Positions 37,489-45,101 of a stretch of DNA of 64,000 nt are shown here, in pieces. The stretch comes from an uncultured Acidimicrobiales bacterium. Its GTDB lineage: Bacteria; Actinomycetota; Acidimicrobiia; Acidimicrobiales; SZUA-35. Position 1 is the stretch's first letter; every line of letters starts with the position of its first letter. The DNA lies in contig CAKZXA010000010.1 of assembly GCA_937922045.1 (NCBI GenBank), positions 113,977 to 177,976 on the forward strand, given 5' to 3'. The translations under genes and the position numbers were made by a program. The notes under the pieces were generated by a model. That model searched no databases. It was given only the letters and a program-made list of their open reading frames with translations, and had not been told where the DNA came from.

Positions 37489-37977
37489 ATGTCTCGTCCC
37501 CCCTGTGATCAAACCGAAGTAGCGACCTGGCTCAGCCAGCGACTGCCGAACGAATGGTTCGTCGAACCTCCGTCGGTTCGAGTCGACAAGGATGAGATTC
37601 TGGTCGTCGGCACGCTTGTCGAAGCCGATGGCCAAGCCGAAACACAGCTCGTGAGCTTTCGCGAACAGACCCGTCAGCAGCGCATCGAAATCGCTGAGGG
37701 TGCCCAAATGATGTGGAAACGCTCGGTCTCATGGGGAGCCCGACTCGGCGACGTCGAGGCGAGATTTACCACTGCCTCAGTGCCGGTGATGACCCGGCTG
37801 CGGTTCGACGAACGTCATGTGCTCGACACGCTGATCGACGCCGGTGTCGCTCGGAGTCGTTCCGAAGCTCTGGCTTGGTGTGTGCATCAGGTGGGAAAGA
37901 ACCAGGAAGAATGGATCGGGCGACTCAAGGATGCGATGAGCGAGGTCGAACGTATTCGCGGCGAAGGACCGAAGTAG
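37489..37977 (+). CDS. Hypothetical protein with ribbon-helix-helix-like C-terminal segment, 162 aa
   Basis: ATG with a good ribosome binding site (AAAGGAG). Residues 1-60 form a beta-rich domain (NEWFVEPPSVRVDKDEILVV), then helices, and the C-terminal third (MTRLRFDERHVLDTLIDAGV then ARSRSEALAWCVHQV) has the strand-helix-helix look of a ribbon-helix-helix DNA-binding domain. Not a recognised named family. The paired palindromes upstream would fit autoregulation. Divergent from lon, 99 nt between starts. Confidence 0.65.
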   Translation: MSRPPCDQTEVATWLSQRLPNEWFVEPPSVRVDKDEILVVGTLVEADGQAETQLVSFREQTRQQRIEIAEGAQMMWKRSVSWGARLGDVEARFTTASVPVMTRLRFDERHVLDTLIDAGVARSRSEALAWCVHQVGKNQEEWIGRLKDAMSEVERIRGEGPK

Positions 37978-38021
37978 GCGCCGCTCACAGGGATTTGCGA
38001 TTACTCGCAGGGATGTTGCGA

Positions 38022-38597
38022 CTAGATGTTGCTCGGACGCTCGGTCGAAAGCCAGTGTTCGTAGCGGGCTGAATCGATCCAGGCCCCCGTCCGATCGGCG
38101 AAGGCGGCTGCAGCCGGGGTCATGAGAGCTGTTTCGCCGCTGCGAGCTCGGGTGGAAGAAACGGTCTCGTGCCCTTTGAGTTCAAGGCGTAGATCGCCCG
38201 GTACGTCGAACCCTGAACGAGGGGCGACGGCCAGTCGGGGGAGTGCCGCGAGGGCTCGGTCGCGCTGGTCTCGAGATCCATACCAGTGCTGTTCCTGGAT
38301 CTGGTGCCACTTGTCGGCCCCGAGAATAAGTACGTCATAGTCGGCGGCGATGTCGGCGAGAAGCTGGTGATCGGTCACCACCACACGCAGCCAGTCGATG
38401 TCTTCAACCGACGCTCGCACCGCCTCTACGCGGTGATCAAAACGTGGAAGCTGCACCGTCTCCTTGGCCAGTGCCACCCTGCTGATGGCCAGTTCGATGC
38501 TGCTGAGATCGTGGGCGAGGCGTGCTGCCTCCGCGATGGCGAGATGGGCCACGGTTGGCGGGTTGAACGAACCAGGGTAGACGCCGATGCCAGTCAC
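38022..38597 (-). CDS. Nucleotidylyltransferase-superfamily protein (NadD/CoaD-like fold)
   Basis: About 192 aa from GTG 38597. GVYPGSFNPPTVAHLAIAEA is the cytidylyltransferase-like nucleotide site (H/T-x-x-H as T-V-A-H, with Ala where Gly is usual), LILGADKWHQI follows the NadD pattern, and ETVSSTRARSGE corresponds to the I-S-S-T-x-x-R motif. NadD is the closest functional match, but the changed motif and the isolated position leave the substrate open. A longer frame starts at 38684 and would run to 8 nt from the neighbouring divergent reading frame. Confidence 0.75.
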   Translation of the reverse strand: MTGIGVYPGSFNPPTVAHLAIAEAARLAHDLSSIELAISRVALAKETVQLPRFDHRVEAVRASVEDIDWLRVVVTDHQLLADIAADYDVLILGADKWHQIQEQHWYGSRDQRDRALAALPRLAVAPRSGFDVPGDLRLELKGHETVSSTRARSGETALMTPAAAAFADRTGAWIDSARYEHWLSTERPSNI

Positions 38598-38718
38598 GCT
38601 GATCGAGAGTATCGCCCCGCTTGGGGGAGCGACGTGTTCCTGGCGGAAAGCTGTGGGAACCGTCCTGTCTCGTAGATGGCGCAAGTAGTCTGTGTCGGTG
38701 AACCTGGGGCGAGCGGAA

Positions 38719-38734
38719 AACCGGATTTCCGGTT
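38719..38734. promoter_or_regulatory. 7-2-7 perfect inverted repeat between the nucleotidylyltransferase and PLD genes
   Basis: AACCGGA-TT-TCCGGTT, 33 nt before the PLD start and 121 nt from the other gene's start. Either an operator or a 5'-UTR hairpin. No regulator gene is adjacent. Confidence 0.4.
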
Positions 38735-38766
38735 CGCCTCAAGGGCCGAGGCAGGAGAACGCCCAC

Positions 38767-39918
38767 GTGGATTCGGATCCGAATCAGCTGAGCCGACAAG
38801 ACGACCATGGGGTCGGGCGCGCCGTGTCGCCTCTTCTGCTTCTGCCGACGGACTCCTTCGTGGCCGAACTGCATGAGCGGCTCGTCAGCGTTCGCTCACA
38901 GGTGTGCATCCAGCTGATGACCTTCGATGGTGATACGGCCGGGCAGGCGGTGGCCGACGCCCTGATCGAGGCGGCAGAGCGCGGGGTCTCGGTGCGGCTA
39001 CTGATCGACAGCTTCGTAGAGAAGGCGGTAAGCGATACGTCGGTTCGACGCCCTGAGGTCAGCGATGAGTTCGTCGCCACGAACGCGATGTACGAACGAC
39101 TACGGCAGAACGGTGTCGTCCTACGGTTCACCAACCCGACCGGCCGGTTTGGCCAGTTCACCTTCGCTCGCAACCACAAGAAGCTCTTCGTGCTCGACGA
39201 CAGTGCCTACCTCGGCGGCATCAACGTTTCGGACCACAATTTTGCCTGGCACGACTTCATGGTTCGCGTCGAGGTTCCCGAGATCGTCGACACCCTTCTC
39301 GCCGACTTTGAGGCGACGATGGAAGGTCGTCGCCTGGAGACGGATCGACGCTTTCGCCGCACCTCTATAGGCCCGACAGCCGTCGTGAGCGACGGCGCAA
39401 TCGAAGGGCTCTTCGATGAGCTGATCGTGGACGCCCGCCAGGAGGTTGTACTCGCCTCTCCCTACGCTGACGACGTGGGCCTGTGCCGAGTCCTGGCTCG
39501 GTGCAAGGCGCCCAACCGCACGATCATTCTTCCTCGAACCAGCAACGTCCTGTTCTATCGACTTCTCGGTCCCTACACGAGGTGGCGCCTGAGGCGAGCT
39601 GGAGTGTCGGTCACGACCTATCGCAACTTCTCCCATTCCAAGTTCCTCCTCATCGATGACGCCTCATTGCTGATCGGCTCGTCTAACTTTGGGCGACATA
39701 GCTTTTGGTACAACCAGGAGATCTGCTTGCTCATCACCGACCCCGACTTCATAGCTCATTTCAAGGCAGCCATGACCGATGACGTCGAGTCGATCGAGGA
39801 GAAGACGGCACCCCTCGCTCTCGTCGGTGGCGCGCTCGTTGCCTACTTCTTTCACGCCTGCCTGTTGATGCTGCGCCGAGTCATGGCCCCCCGGGTGCCG
39901 GTTCTGTCGCCCCGGTGA
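38767..39918 (+). CDS. Phospholipase D-family protein, cardiolipin-synthase-like
   Basis: 383 aa from GTG 38767, which has AGGAG 9 nt upstream; an in-frame start at 38692 adds a poorly structured 25 residues. Two HKD motifs are complete: HKKLFVLDDSAYLGGINVSD (about residue 137) and HSKFLLIDDASLLIGSSNFG (about 294). The first half is VCIQLMTFDGDTAGQAVADA, typical of cardiolipin synthases and related PLDs. A hydrophobic C-terminal helix (ALVGGALVAYFFHACLLML) suggests membrane attachment. It overlaps the next gene by 4 nt (GTGA). Confidence 0.88.
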   Translation: MDSDPNQLSRQDDHGVGRAVSPLLLLPTDSFVAELHERLVSVRSQVCIQLMTFDGDTAGQAVADALIEAAERGVSVRLLIDSFVEKAVSDTSVRRPEVSDEFVATNAMYERLRQNGVVLRFTNPTGRFGQFTFARNHKKLFVLDDSAYLGGINVSDHNFAWHDFMVRVEVPEIVDTLLADFEATMEGRRLETDRRFRRTSIGPTAVVSDGAIEGLFDELIVDARQEVVLASPYADDVGLCRVLARCKAPNRTIILPRTSNVLFYRLLGPYTRWRLRRAGVSVTTYRNFSHSKFLLIDDASLLIGSSNFGRHSFWYNQEICLLITDPDFIAHFKAAMTDDVESIEEKTAPLALVGGALVAYFFHACLLMLRRVMAPRVPVLSPR

Positions 39919-40544
39919 ATGACCTTCGACGCCGGCGACGAGAACTCTGGTTGATCAGCGGATCGCTGGCCGTCACTGCAGTGGGGATTTGGGCGACCGG
40001 CAAAGCCATCGGCTCGTCGCTCTTGTCCTACGTTGGCTTCATGAGCGGGGCCTGTACCTTCCTGCCCCTGCCAGCCGATGCCTGGGTTCTGCACGCAGCT
40101 ACAGCCAACACGCCACTGACGGTTGGGCTTATCGGTGGATTGGTAAACGCCGTCATCGTTCTCATCGAGCGCCTGTGGGTGCTGCGTTTCGTCGATCATC
40201 CTTCCTTCGATCGGTTCAAACGTTTCGTCGGAACAAATCGCTACGTCGACTGGACCGAACGCCACCTCTTCATAGGCCTCGTGGTCGGCGGCTTCAGCTT
40301 CATACCCTTTGAACCGTTTCGCCTTGTCGCCGTGCTGCGTGATTACACACCATCTCGGTACGCCCTGGCCACCTTTGTCGGTCGCGGTTTCAGGTACTAC
40401 TGGTTGGCTCGGGCCGGTTCGATCTTTGCTGGGCTCGGTGTCGTCAAATACGCGGTGTGGATGAGTCTGGCTTTCTTCGCAGTAGGCCTCTACCGCTCGT
40501 ACCGGACGTTCAAAGCCGATGGCGAGACAAGTCCGCAGGCCTGA
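39915..40544 (+). CDS. VTT/DedA-like membrane protein
   Basis: 209 aa, GTG start coupled to the PLD gene. Five or so membrane segments with GACTFLPLPADAWVLHAA in the first half and GGFSFIPFEPFRLVAVL then FVGRGFRYYWLARAG in the second, the arrangement of VTT-domain (SNARE-associated/DedA) proteins, which move lipids or lipid carriers. Divergent sequence, so family membership is moderate. The pairing with a cardiolipin-synthase-like enzyme supports a role in membrane lipid handling. Confidence 0.65.
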   Translation: MNDLRRRRRELWLISGSLAVTAVGIWATGKAIGSSLLSYVGFMSGACTFLPLPADAWVLHAATANTPLTVGLIGGLVNAVIVLIERLWVLRFVDHPSFDRFKRFVGTNRYVDWTERHLFIGLVVGGFSFIPFEPFRLVAVLRDYTPSRYALATFVGRGFRYYWLARAGSIFAGLGVVKYAVWMSLAFFAVGLYRSYRTFKADGETSPQA

Positions 40545-40578
40545 GCCACGTCTGCAGGCCCGAGTCATAGCGGCTCGG

Positions 40579-41382
40579 TTAGCGTTTGAGCTGAGGTCCG
40601 AGAGGCACGCCTTTGAGTGCGGCGCGAGTAATGAGCGAGGGCAGGTTGCGCAACAGGTGATTCGCTCCGAGCCGCCTGGGTAGGCCCACGTAAAGCGTGT
40701 CGGCTTCGACCGCGTCGACCGAGAGTTGGGCGATCCTCTCGGGAGATACTTTGGGAATGAGCTGAAGTCGATTGAGGCGTTTAACCATCGGCTGCAGATC
40801 AACCGCTTCCTCGAGCTTGTCCCACATGGGGGTATCCACGGGACCGGGGGCCATCACGGTTGTTTTGATGTTCGTGTCCTTGAGTTCCATCGTCAGAGCG
40901 GCGGCGAAGTTGGTAATGCCAGCCTTGGTTGCGCAGTAGCTGGCTAGCCCGGGAAAGCCCCCCGTTGCCGCTACCGAGCTGGTGAAGAAAAGGTGTCCTC
41001 GATTGCGGACCACCATGCCATCGAGCGCAGCCCGCGACAAGACGAGTGGCGCTTCTAGGTTGAGGCGCACGACATTGCGGATCGCGGCTGCGTCGACGTT
41101 GTGGAACCAGGCACTTGTTTCGACGCCGGCATTGTTGACCAGAATGTCGACGGGTCCGACCTCGCCCTCGACCCTGGCGATGAGTCCATCGGTGACGACG
41201 GGATCGGTTAGGTCGGCCACGAAGGCCGTGCCGTTGACGGCTTGAGCCACGGCTTCGAGCGGTTCTTTACTTCGCGCCACCACCGAGACTTTCGAGCCGC
41301 GACGGGAAAACTCGCGCGCCAGCGCCGCTCCAATACCTCGTGAGGCTCCGGTGATCAACACATGGCTTCCAGCTAGTTCCAT
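40579..41382 (-). CDS. Short-chain dehydrogenase/reductase
   Basis: 267 aa from ATG 41382; the longer frame from 41613 has no SDR features and crosses the divergent promoter. NAD(P) site in VLITGASRGIGAALAREF, N-N-A-G-V, catalytic Ser in FTSSVAATGG and Y-x3-K in SYCATKAG. The Arg residues after the glycine motif (EFSRRGSK) favour NADP. C-terminal 50 residues are extended (GLPRRLGANHLLRNL), as in membrane-associated acyl SDRs. Divergent from a zinc alcohol dehydrogenase. Confidence 0.87.
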   Translation of the reverse strand: MELAGSHVLITGASRGIGAALAREFSRRGSKVSVVARSKEPLEAVAQAVNGTAFVADLTDPVVTDGLIARVEGEVGPVDILVNNAGVETSAWFHNVDAAAIRNVVRLNLEAPLVLSRAALDGMVVRNRGHLFFTSSVAATGGFPGLASYCATKAGITNFAAALTMELKDTNIKTTVMAPGPVDTPMWDKLEEAVDLQPMVKRLNRLQLIPKVSPERIAQLSVDAVEADTLYVGLPRRLGANHLLRNLPSLITRAALKGVPLGPQLKR

Positions 41383-41383
41383 A

Positions 41384-41409
41384 GACCCAACTATGGCTAG
41401 TGTTGGGTC
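41384..41409. promoter_or_regulatory. 8-bp-arm inverted repeat next to the SDR start, divergent SDR/ADH region
   Basis: GACCCAAC-(10 nt)-GTTGGGTC, perfect arms, 1 nt upstream of the SDR start codon on its strand. Its position would block SDR translation initiation or transcription; it could be an operator for both divergent genes. The remaining 115 nt to the ADH start hold no other clear site apart from AAGGAA before the ADH ATG. Confidence 0.5.
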
Positions 41410-41524
41410 GGTTCCGCAAGGGGCTGGCACCGCCCGGCAGCTGTGGAGTTGCCAGGCGGCGATACCCAAGAGCGACATCCGATACACACACGCAGATAGA
41501 CGACGCAACAGAAGGAACGAGCTG

Positions 41525-42616
41525 ATGAAAGCAGCAGTACTGGAAACATCGCCAGGTGAACTGGTCATCGACGAGATTTCCATCGCTAAGCCGGTGGCCG
41601 GCGAGGTGCTCATCCAAACGCTGGCTAGCGGTCTCTGTCACAGCGACCTGCACGTGATGGAGGGCCTGTTGCCAAACGCGCTTCCGGCCGTACTCGGCCA
41701 CGAGGCCGCCGGTGTGGTGCAGGCGGTTGGCGAGGATGTGCCCGATTTGAAGCCAGGCGACCGGGTGGTGTCGTGTCTCACGATGTTCTGCGGGGTCTGC
41801 GCCGAATGCGCGGCCGGTCGAACCTATCTCTGCGCTAAGCGGCGGTCGCTGGCCTCTCGCTCCGATGGCTCTCCTCGTCTGAGCCGCGGCGATGGCGAAC
41901 CTTTGCATGCCCTCGCCGGTCTCGGTGGCTTCGCCGAGGAAATGCTTGTTCATCACAACGCGGTAGTGAAGGTACCCGACGATCTGCCGTTGGTTCAGGG
42001 CTCCCTCCTGGGATGTGGCGTGCTTACGGGCGTTGGCTCTGCTCTGCGGGGGGCCAAGGTGGAGCCGGGCTCTACGGTGGCCGTCATCGGTTGCGGCGGT
42101 ATCGGTCTCAACATCGTGCAAGGAGCCCAATTGGCGGGCGCGGCTCGAATCATCGCCGTAGATCTTCACGATTCGAAGCTGGAGTTGGCCAAGACCTTCG
42201 GTGCCACCGATGTGGTTTCGGCCAGTGGTGGAGATCCGGTTGTGGCGGTGAAGGAGCTCACCAAGGGCGGCGTCGACTATGCCTTCGAAGCCATTGGACT
42301 CACAGCCACGGCTCAACAGGCTTTCGAGATGATAAAGCCCGGTCGTACCGCTTACCTGGTCGGGGTGCCCCCGATCGGAGCTCAGATCGAGCTCCACGGA
42401 GCCATGATGACGTTGCAGGCCAAGGGCCTTCAAGGATTGTTCATGGGGATGAGCCGTTTCAAGGAAGACATCCCGATGATGGCCGACCTCTACCTCCAGG
42501 GTCGCCTGAAGCTCGATGAGTTGGTGGCAGCGACGATCACACTCGACCAGGTGAACGAGGGCTACGAGGTGATGAGGAAGGGCACCGAGGCTCGATCTGT
42601 CATCGTGTTCGACTGA
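41525..42616 (+). CDS. Zn-dependent alcohol dehydrogenase
   Basis: 363 aa from ATG 41525 with AAGGAA upstream. Catalytic zinc Cys in [25 protein letters not shown], structural zinc Cys in CGVCAECAAGRTYLC (four Cys), Rossmann motif VIGCGGIGLNIV and the following VDLHD. Same MDR branch as the mycothiol-dependent enzyme at 48137 and about equally long, but the coenzyme-like SGDGVHTD motifs differ. Oxidises a primary alcohol or reduces an aldehyde; the divergent SDR may use the same intermediate. Confidence 0.88.
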   Translation: MKAAVLETSPGELVIDEISIAKPVAGEVLIQTLASGLCHSDLHVMEGLLPNALPAVLGHEAAGVVQAVGEDVPDLKPGDRVVSCLTMFCGVCAECAAGRTYLCAKRRSLASRSDGSPRLSRGDGEPLHALAGLGGFAEEMLVHHNAVVKVPDDLPLVQGSLLGCGVLTGVGSALRGAKVEPGSTVAVIGCGGIGLNIVQGAQLAGAARIIAVDLHDSKLELAKTFGATDVVSASGGDPVVAVKELTKGGVDYAFEAIGLTATAQQAFEMIKPGRTAYLVGVPPIGAQIELHGAMMTLQAKGLQGLFMGMSRFKEDIPMMADLYLQGRLKLDELVAATITLDQVNEGYEVMRKGTEARSVIVFD

Positions 42617-42641
42617 CACGATTCAGGCGGCGGACCGCAGC

Positions 42642-42670
42642 CGAACAAATGTTCGTTTTTGTGGTATCCT
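42642..42670 (+). promoter_or_regulatory. SOS (LexA) box and -10 element of alkB
   Basis: CGAACAAATGTTCG at 42642-42655 matches the Gram-positive LexA consensus CGAAC-RNRY-GTTCG at every position. TATCCT at 42665-42670 is a -10 (TAnnnT) 9 nt further on; transcription would start about at the ATG (42677), so the mRNA is predicted to be leaderless. LexA bound here would cover the -35 area. Confidence 0.8.
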
Positions 42671-42676
42671 TCTGGC

Positions 42677-43294
42677 ATGGCACGAGCGCCGTCTGGCCCG
42701 AAACTTCTGCCGCTTAGTCTTTTCGCGGCTGGTGAACCCGCCGTCTCCAGCGAGGTGTCATTTGTTCGTCGCGACCTCGATCCGTGCTGCTGGGTCGACT
42801 ACGCCGAAGGTTTTCTATGCGGCGCCGATCAGCTTTTGGCGTATTTGGAAACGGCCTTTGTCTGGGAGCGAGGTCGGCGGCTGATGTACGGCACCTGGTA
42901 CGACGAGCCGCGTCTGACGGCCAGGTTGGAGCTAGGGGCGTCGTGCGTTCCCGAGGTGGTCCGTAGTGCAGCCGAGGTGCTGGGCCAGCACTACGAACGC
43001 AGGTTCTCGGGCTTGTTTTGCAACTACTACCAAGATGGTCAGAACAGTGTGGCGTGGCATGCCGACCGGATCGGCCAAACCAGGGTTGATCCGCTCGTGG
43101 CCATCATCAGCCTTGGCGGTCCTCGCACCTTTGCTATGCGTGAGCAAGGGCGCAGCGAGGCAGCCGCTCGGTGGTCGATGCATTCCGGCGATCTTCTCGT
43201 GATGGGCGGTGCCACACAGCATCACTGGGAACACGCCATTCCGAAGATCCGGCTTGCGCCGCCACGGATGAGCCTGACGACCAGAGCTGGGTAA
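42677..43294 (+). CDS. AlkB-like 2-oxoglutarate/Fe(II) DNA-repair dioxygenase
   Basis: 205 aa from ATG 42677. Iron ligands: H-x-D in WHADRIG (about residue 133) and the second His in HHWEHAIPK (about 187); the 2-oxoglutarate Arg pair is in RMSLTTR. MYGTWYDEPR and FCNYYQDGQNSVAWHAD are the substrate-lid and N-Y-Y strands of AlkB. Removes methyl lesions from nucleic acid by oxidation. The consensus SOS box upstream makes it a damage-inducible gene. Its stop is 2 nt from the convergent patatin gene stop. Confidence 0.9.
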   Translation: MARAPSGPKLLPLSLFAAGEPAVSSEVSFVRRDLDPCCWVDYAEGFLCGADQLLAYLETAFVWERGRRLMYGTWYDEPRLTARLELGASCVPEVVRSAAEVLGQHYERRFSGLFCNYYQDGQNSVAWHADRIGQTRVDPLVAIISLGGPRTFAMREQGRSEAAARWSMHSGDLLVMGGATQHHWEHAIPKIRLAPPRMSLTTRAG

Positions 43295-43296
43295 GG

Positions 43297-44187
43297 CTAG
43301 ATCCGACGAGTGGTGTCGGTGAGAGATGGCAGGTCTTTGAGGAATTGCTGCGAGCTGTCGAAGCTTCGTTCGATCAGTTCCGATGAACGGGAGAAGTCGA
43401 ACGAGTTGGTGTCGGTCGGCGTGGTCTGTGGCATTTGAAGGATCGGATAACGAGAGGCCAGCTCTGTCATATCGCCGGCGATCTGGTTGCGCTGCATGAT
43501 GATGCTCGCATGCATCCCCATCTCGACCAGGTTGTTGGGAAGACGGTTTGGCATGCCCGATGGGTTGCAGTTGAGGATGACCATGCTCTTAGCTCCGACC
43601 GCGATGGCCTGGCGAATCGGCACGTTGGCCGCGACCCCTCCGTCAACGTACCAACAGCCCTCCAGCTGAACCGGGGGGAAGACGCCTGGAATGGCGGCAG
43701 AGGCAAGAAGCGACTGCTTCAGCTTTCCGCTGCGCAACACCTTGGGCTTGCCAGCGAGAAGGTCGGTGACGACGATGCCGGTTGGGATCGACAGCTCTTC
43801 GATCGTGGCCGGCATGTTTTGGGAATCGATGAGGGCGCCGAGATGATCGGGTGCGCAGGTGGCTACAGATCTTCGTCCAAACCCGCTGCGAGCGAGATGG
43901 AGGACAGCGCCAAATCGACTGTTGCTTCCAAACACGGTTCGCCGGTCGATCTGTTTCCAGATACTGGTGAGAGCGTCTGCTGCCGTCTTTGGGTCGTGGG
44001 AAACCCGAACACCATTGAACGCTCCAACGGAGGTCCCCACGACAAGATCAGGGGTAATGCCGGCCTCGACGAGGGCACGAATCATGCCGACATGGGTGGC
44101 GCCATAGGAGCCGCCTCCGGCCATGACGAAGCAGAGAGGACGTGGCCAAAGGCCAAGTGAATTGTGGGTTCCGTTGTTGGGGTTCAT
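43297..44187 (-). CDS. Patatin-like phospholipase
   Basis: 296 aa. Oxyanion loop MAGGGSYGATHVGMIRAL, nucleophile Ser in VVGTSVGAFNGV (GXSXG), and catalytic Asp in VDGGVAANVP, so the Ser-Asp dyad is present. The remaining sequence fits bacterial RssA-type patatins. Acts on acyl esters, probably phospholipids. ATG start at 44187, but an internal ATG at the oxyanion loop exists. The 104 nt to the next gene show nothing clear. Confidence 0.87.
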   Translation of the reverse strand: MNPNNGTHNSLGLWPRPLCFVMAGGGSYGATHVGMIRALVEAGITPDLVVGTSVGAFNGVRVSHDPKTAADALTSIWKQIDRRTVFGSNSRFGAVLHLARSGFGRRSVATCAPDHLGALIDSQNMPATIEELSIPTGIVVTDLLAGKPKVLRSGKLKQSLLASAAIPGVFPPVQLEGCWYVDGGVAANVPIRQAIAVGAKSMVILNCNPSGMPNRLPNNLVEMGMHASIIMQRNQIAGDMTELASRYPILQMPQTTPTDTNSFDFSRSSELIERSFDSSQQFLKDLPSLTDTTRRI

Positions 44188-44291
44188 CCGCCTACACCGC
44201 TTCGTGCCGAAGTTCCAGTCTAGCTAGGAAGTCCGGTTGCGCTCGTCGCTCGGGAGGCAGTGAATGTGCTGATTTGCCTGAGGTAAATCGC

Positions 44292-45101
44292 CTACGATGC
44301 CCTGACCCAGTCGACGAGAGCGGTGCGTACCTCGGCGGATTGTTCGATCATCATCATGTGGCCGGCGTTGGTGATCGTGATGGATGCAGCCTTAGCAGCA
44401 GAGGCCAAGGCAGCACCTGCTTTGGCTGGGGTCATCTTGTCGGCCTCGCCCATGACGATTTGGATCGGCACGTCGCATACATGGGCGGCACTCTCCGCTC
44501 CGTCGTAGCTAGCGCAGGCCGCCAGGTCGGAGGCGAGAACGCCGGGTTGGCTGCGACCGACCAAGGCCCGAGCCCCACCGGTCATGGAAAGCCCCGGGGT
44601 TGGATGGGGTGAGAGGTGGCTCGACCGAGCATGGCTCCACCCGGTCATGAGGGCTGCAGCCCGATCCACGTCGTCGGTTGCCGCCGCCAGTAGTTCAGGA
44701 TGGACGGGCATGGCGCCTGCCGTGCCCATCAAGACCAGTGAGGCGGCCGTGCCGGGGTGACGGCGAGCTGTTTCGAGGGCGACGAACGTTCCCATCGAGT
44801 GGCCGACGAGGTGGCTGCCCTTGAGGTCGGCGACGTCGAGGAATTCGGCGAGCCAGTCGGCCATCTCCTCAATCGAGTTCAGCGCCTGTCCTTGGGATCG
44901 GCCGTGGCCGGGCAGGTCGACGGCGGCGACGCGGATGCCTTTGTAGGCCAAGTACCGGGTTTGGAGAAACCAGACCGACGAGTCCATGCCCGCGCCATGG
45001 ACGAGCACCATCACCGGTGCCTTGTGGTCGAGGGCGGGGTCGTCGAGGGCTCGGCCACCGGTTGTGACCTGGGTTTCGAATCCGTTCACCTGGATCTTCA
45101 T
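44292..45101 (-). CDS. Alpha/beta hydrolase
   Basis: 269 aa. VMVLVHGAGMDSSVWFLQ oxyanion region, VDLPGHGRSQG, nucleophile Ser in LVGHSMGTFVAL, Asp in VMGEADKMTP and His in ITNAGHMMMIEQ. Complete triad. Start overlaps the metY stop by 4 nt (ATGA), so translation is coupled. In actinobacteria metX/metY pairs often include homoserine acetyltransferase (MetX), itself an alpha/beta hydrolase, but this protein is shorter and lacks MetX signatures. Confidence 0.85.
   Translation of the reverse strand: MKIQVNGFETQVTTGGRALDDPALDHKAPVMVLVHGAGMDSSVWFLQTRYLAYKGIRVAAVDLPGHGRSQGQALNSIEEMADWLAEFLDVADLKGSHLVGHSMGTFVALETARRHPGTAASLVLMGTAGAMPVHPELLAAATDDVDRAAALMTGWSHARSSHLSPHPTPGLSMTGGARALVGRSQPGVLASDLAACASYDGAESAAHVCDVPIQIVMGEADKMTPAKAGAALASAAKAASITITNAGHMMMIEQSAEVRTALVDWVRAS

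Noticed and set aside
41382-41613. N-terminal extension of the SDR frame to 41613
   Set aside because: It crosses the divergent promoter region and the start of the alcohol dehydrogenase; the SDR fold begins at MELAGSHVLITG.
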